From Gimesia algae (GTDB taxonomy: Bacteria; Planctomycetota; Planctomycetia; Planctomycetales; Planctomycetaceae): a stretch of DNA of 64,000 nt. Position 1 is the stretch's first letter. Every line of letters begins with the position of its first letter. The notes beneath the pieces were generated by a model that searched no databases, was not told the origin of the DNA, and saw only the letters and a program-made list of their open reading frames with translations. The stretch spans positions 124,001 through 188,000 of the forward strand of contig NZ_CP036343.1 in the NCBI RefSeq assembly GCF_007746795.1, read 5' to 3'. The position numbers and the translations under genes are program-made. Positions 62,366 to 64,000 of this stretch are shown piece by piece.

Positions 62366-63328
62366 TCAATTTTGCGGGCGGGTAGTGACTTTTTTCAGGC
62401 AGTTGGCCAACGCCTGCTCACACAGTTCCCCAAAATCGAGACCCGCCTGAGTGGCTGCTTTGGGAACCAGACTGTGATCTGTAAAACCGGGAATCGTATT
62501 CACTTCCAGAACCCAGGGCTGCTGGAAACGGTCTACCAGCAGGTCCACCCGCACAATGCCGGTTGTGCCCAGCGCCGTGCAGGCATTCGCACCCGTTTTG
62601 ATAATAGACTGAATCACATTCGTTGGCAGATCGAATTCAAACAGGTATTGCGTCGAATCTTCAGTGTACTTGGCTTCATAGTCAAAAAATTCGTGAGGTG
62701 TCACAATCTGAATCAGAGGCAGCACCTGATCGTCGACAACCGTCACCGTCCACTCGCTCCCTTTAATCGCTGATTCCAGGATCCCGAACGAATCGTAATG
62801 GAAGCATCGTGCCAATGCCTGTGGTAACTCTTCGGGAGTTTTCACAATCGTCACACCCAGACTGGAGCCCTGAGCATCAGGTTTGACAACCAGGGGATAA
62901 CCCATACTGCGGGCATGCTGCTGGATACGCCCGGCGTCGTCAGATTCGTGTATCAGCACATAAGAGGGCGTATTCACATTGTGTTGAATAAACCGTTCTT
63001 TCGAAGCTGATTTGCTGAAAGCCAGTTTCGAAGTGGCAGCGTCGCAGCCGGAGTAGGGGATGCCCAGTCGATCGAGCGTCGATTGAATCGTGCCATCTTC
63101 GCCATACGTTCCATGTAAAGCGATGAACACCACGTCGCAGCCGGTCCAGTCGAAACTGTCCAGATCTACCAGCGAAGGGTCCACGATCTTGACCTGATGT
63201 CCGCGCGATGAAAGAGCTAGTGCGACCGTCTCACCACTTTTGAGGCTGATCTCGCGCTCAGCCGATTCTCCACCTGAAAGAATCACTATGTTAAAAGTCG
63301 AAGAAGAATTCGTGTGTGAATCAGTCAT
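62366..63328 (-). CDS. ddl: D-alanine--D-alanine ligase
   Basis: 320 aa, ATG at 63328. It makes the D-Ala-D-Ala dipeptide for peptidoglycan by an ATP-grasp mechanism. Motifs: ILSGGESAEREISLKSG, FIALHGTYGEDGTIQ, YPLVVKPDAQGSSLGVTIV (ATP-binding Lys), GTTGIVRVDLLVDRFQQPWVLEVNTIPGFT (metal-binding Glu/Asn). Presence of this gene agrees with planctomycetes having peptidoglycan. Operon with ftsQ (62152) downstream at 213 bp. Size is normal. Confidence 0.95.
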   Translation of the reverse strand: MTDSHTNSSSTFNIVILSGGESAEREISLKSGETVALALSSRGHQVKIVDPSLVDLDSFDWTGCDVVFIALHGTYGEDGTIQSTLDRLGIPYSGCDAATSKLAFSKSASKERFIQHNVNTPSYVLIHESDDAGRIQQHARSMGYPLVVKPDAQGSSLGVTIVKTPEELPQALARCFHYDSFGILESAIKGSEWTVTVVDDQVLPLIQIVTPHEFFDYEAKYTEDSTQYLFEFDLPTNVIQSIIKTGANACTALGTTGIVRVDLLVDRFQQPWVLEVNTIPGFTDHSLVPKAATQAGLDFGELCEQALANCLKKVTTRPQN

Positions 63329-63502
63329 CGGGAAGCCTCCTTGCCGCCGTCCGCTGTAAAAAAATGATGCTGTTTTAGTAATCGATCAGCTGACTGTATT
63401 TTGAATCGCGGAATTTTAGCAATTCTAACCGAATCTGCAAACGTTGATTCTCTATCTCACCAAAATGTGAAGACGGGCAGTTTGCGAAGTATATGGAGAT
63501 GC

Positions 63503-64000
63503 CTATTGGAACAGCCGAATGGTTTTTCTGAGCTGCCGATATGCCTTTTTTCCCAGTGATTCAGGTGGCACTTTGATTTTGGCCTGCCCGGTCGAGTGAA
63601 TCAAAGGTTGTTCTGCCGGTGTTTGCAGCGTGACCATTGCCAGGTACGACGTACTGCTGAGCTGCTGTTTTCCTGAAGCATTTACTTCGGTGGTGAGTTC
63701 TTCGCGGTGTATCAGGTTGGGATGCAAATCATCCAGATCGATTTCCGCAATTTCCTGAACCGTACCCGTTAAGACGTTACCCGGGTATTCATCCAGCAGG
63801 ATGCGCACGCTCTGGCCGGGTTCGATAAATTCGACATGTTCCTGATCGACAATCAGTCGCGCCTGCAACTGCGCTGGATTGCCGAGCGAACACAGCCAGG
63901 TGCCCCGTTCCAGAAAGCAGTACCGGTTATCTGCATCAAAGGGGGAACCGGTCCAGGCGGGCAGATCGGCCTCCTCGTGGTTTGCTGCCTTTCGTGGTGC
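63503..64000 (-). CDS. HlyD/M50-type membrane-fusion adaptor (C-terminal part, cut by window edge)
   Basis: The minus strand is open from the window edge at 64000 to the stop at 63503 (165 residues visible). The sequence YCFLERGTWLCSLGNPAQLQARLIVDQEHVEFIEPGQSVRILLDEYPGNVLTGTVQEIAE has the barrel-like pattern of HlyD/RND adaptors. Planctomycete proteins of this kind are often joined to or next to M50-type peptidases. The final helix is GKKAYRQLRKTIRLF. It probably forms part of an efflux or export complex whose other genes lie beyond the window. The protein's N-terminus is missing. Confidence 0.72.
   Translation of the reverse strand, partial: APRKAANHEEADLPAWTGSPFDADNRYCFLERGTWLCSLGNPAQLQARLIVDQEHVEFIEPGQSVRILLDEYPGNVLTGTVQEIAEIDLDDLHPNLIHREELTTEVNASGKQQLSSTSYLAMVTLQTPAEQPLIHSTGQAKIKVPPESLGKKAYRQLRKTIRLFQ

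Overview
The window looks like part of a planctomycete chromosome, most like Gimesia and relatives. That placement is an inference from gene content. Four proteins carry DUF1559-type C-termini, two of them behind a textbook pilin-like N-terminus. There is also a receptor-type Ser/Thr kinase with a beta-helix ectodomain, DUF4159, DUF6807 and DUF4198 proteins, FG-GAP and TPR membrane proteins, and a ddl-ftsQ pair with no ftsA or ftsZ behind it. I see no rRNA, tRNA, CRISPR array, phage or transposase. About 50 protein genes sit in short operons on both strands.

Layout. 1-3.1 kb (minus): second type IIA topoisomerase pair, parC then parE, parE cut by the window edge. 3.6-5.8 kb (plus): three tandem small secreted proteins sharing an IQQxG(H/Y) motif, closed by a strong terminator. 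6.5-9.6 kb: a 1010-aa secreted protein of carboxypeptidase-regulatory-like repeats ending in a thioredoxin domain. 9.6-17.1 kb: a GT87-type glycosyltransferase, small membrane proteins, a secreted repeat protein, and a cyclase-repeat/double DUF4159 protein. 17.4-21.5 kb (minus): two pseudopilin operons, one Cys-rich protein/DUF1559/DUF4198 and one DUF1559/lipoprotein. 21.8-24.5 kb (minus): translationally coupled FG-GAP and TPR membrane proteins. 24.9-27.8 kb (plus): three overlapping or closely spaced genes that put pseudopilin-like heads on polytopic membrane anchors. 27.8-33.4 kb: SRPBCC and SDR divergent pair, a methyltransferase, two small unknowns and a large TPR protein. 33.5-37.9 kb: kinase and an orphan FliN-like protein. 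38.3-43.3 kb: AIM24, DUF3592, a HEGGH lipoprotein, an Rrf2 regulator divergent from a protoglobin, and a PQQ-propeller lipoprotein. 43.4-49.4 kb: aspS, a PmoA-like DUF6807 protein, a ClpP-like protein and thiS-thiG. 49.8-57.6 kb: secreted hydrolases (GDPD, PDZ protein, ceramidase-like, M14-GH105 fusion, M23-PKD) and larB. 57.8-64 kb (minus): acsA, a PhyH dioxygenase, ftsQ, ddl and the C-terminal part of an HlyD-type adaptor.

The strongest new signals are four. First, a ~94-bp element present twice (38148-38241 and 60955-61049, opposite strands), each copy upstream of a gene in the same relative orientation, with a conserved hairpin of 9-bp arms and a 32-nt loop. Second, the 24.9-27.8 kb operon of membrane-anchored pseudopilin-like heads. 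Third, a secreted fusion of a zinc-ligand-less M14 carboxypeptidase domain with a GH88/105-like domain. Fourth, an Rrf2-protoglobin divergent pair around a near-perfect palindrome. Functions below rest on motifs read by eye; no database search was run.
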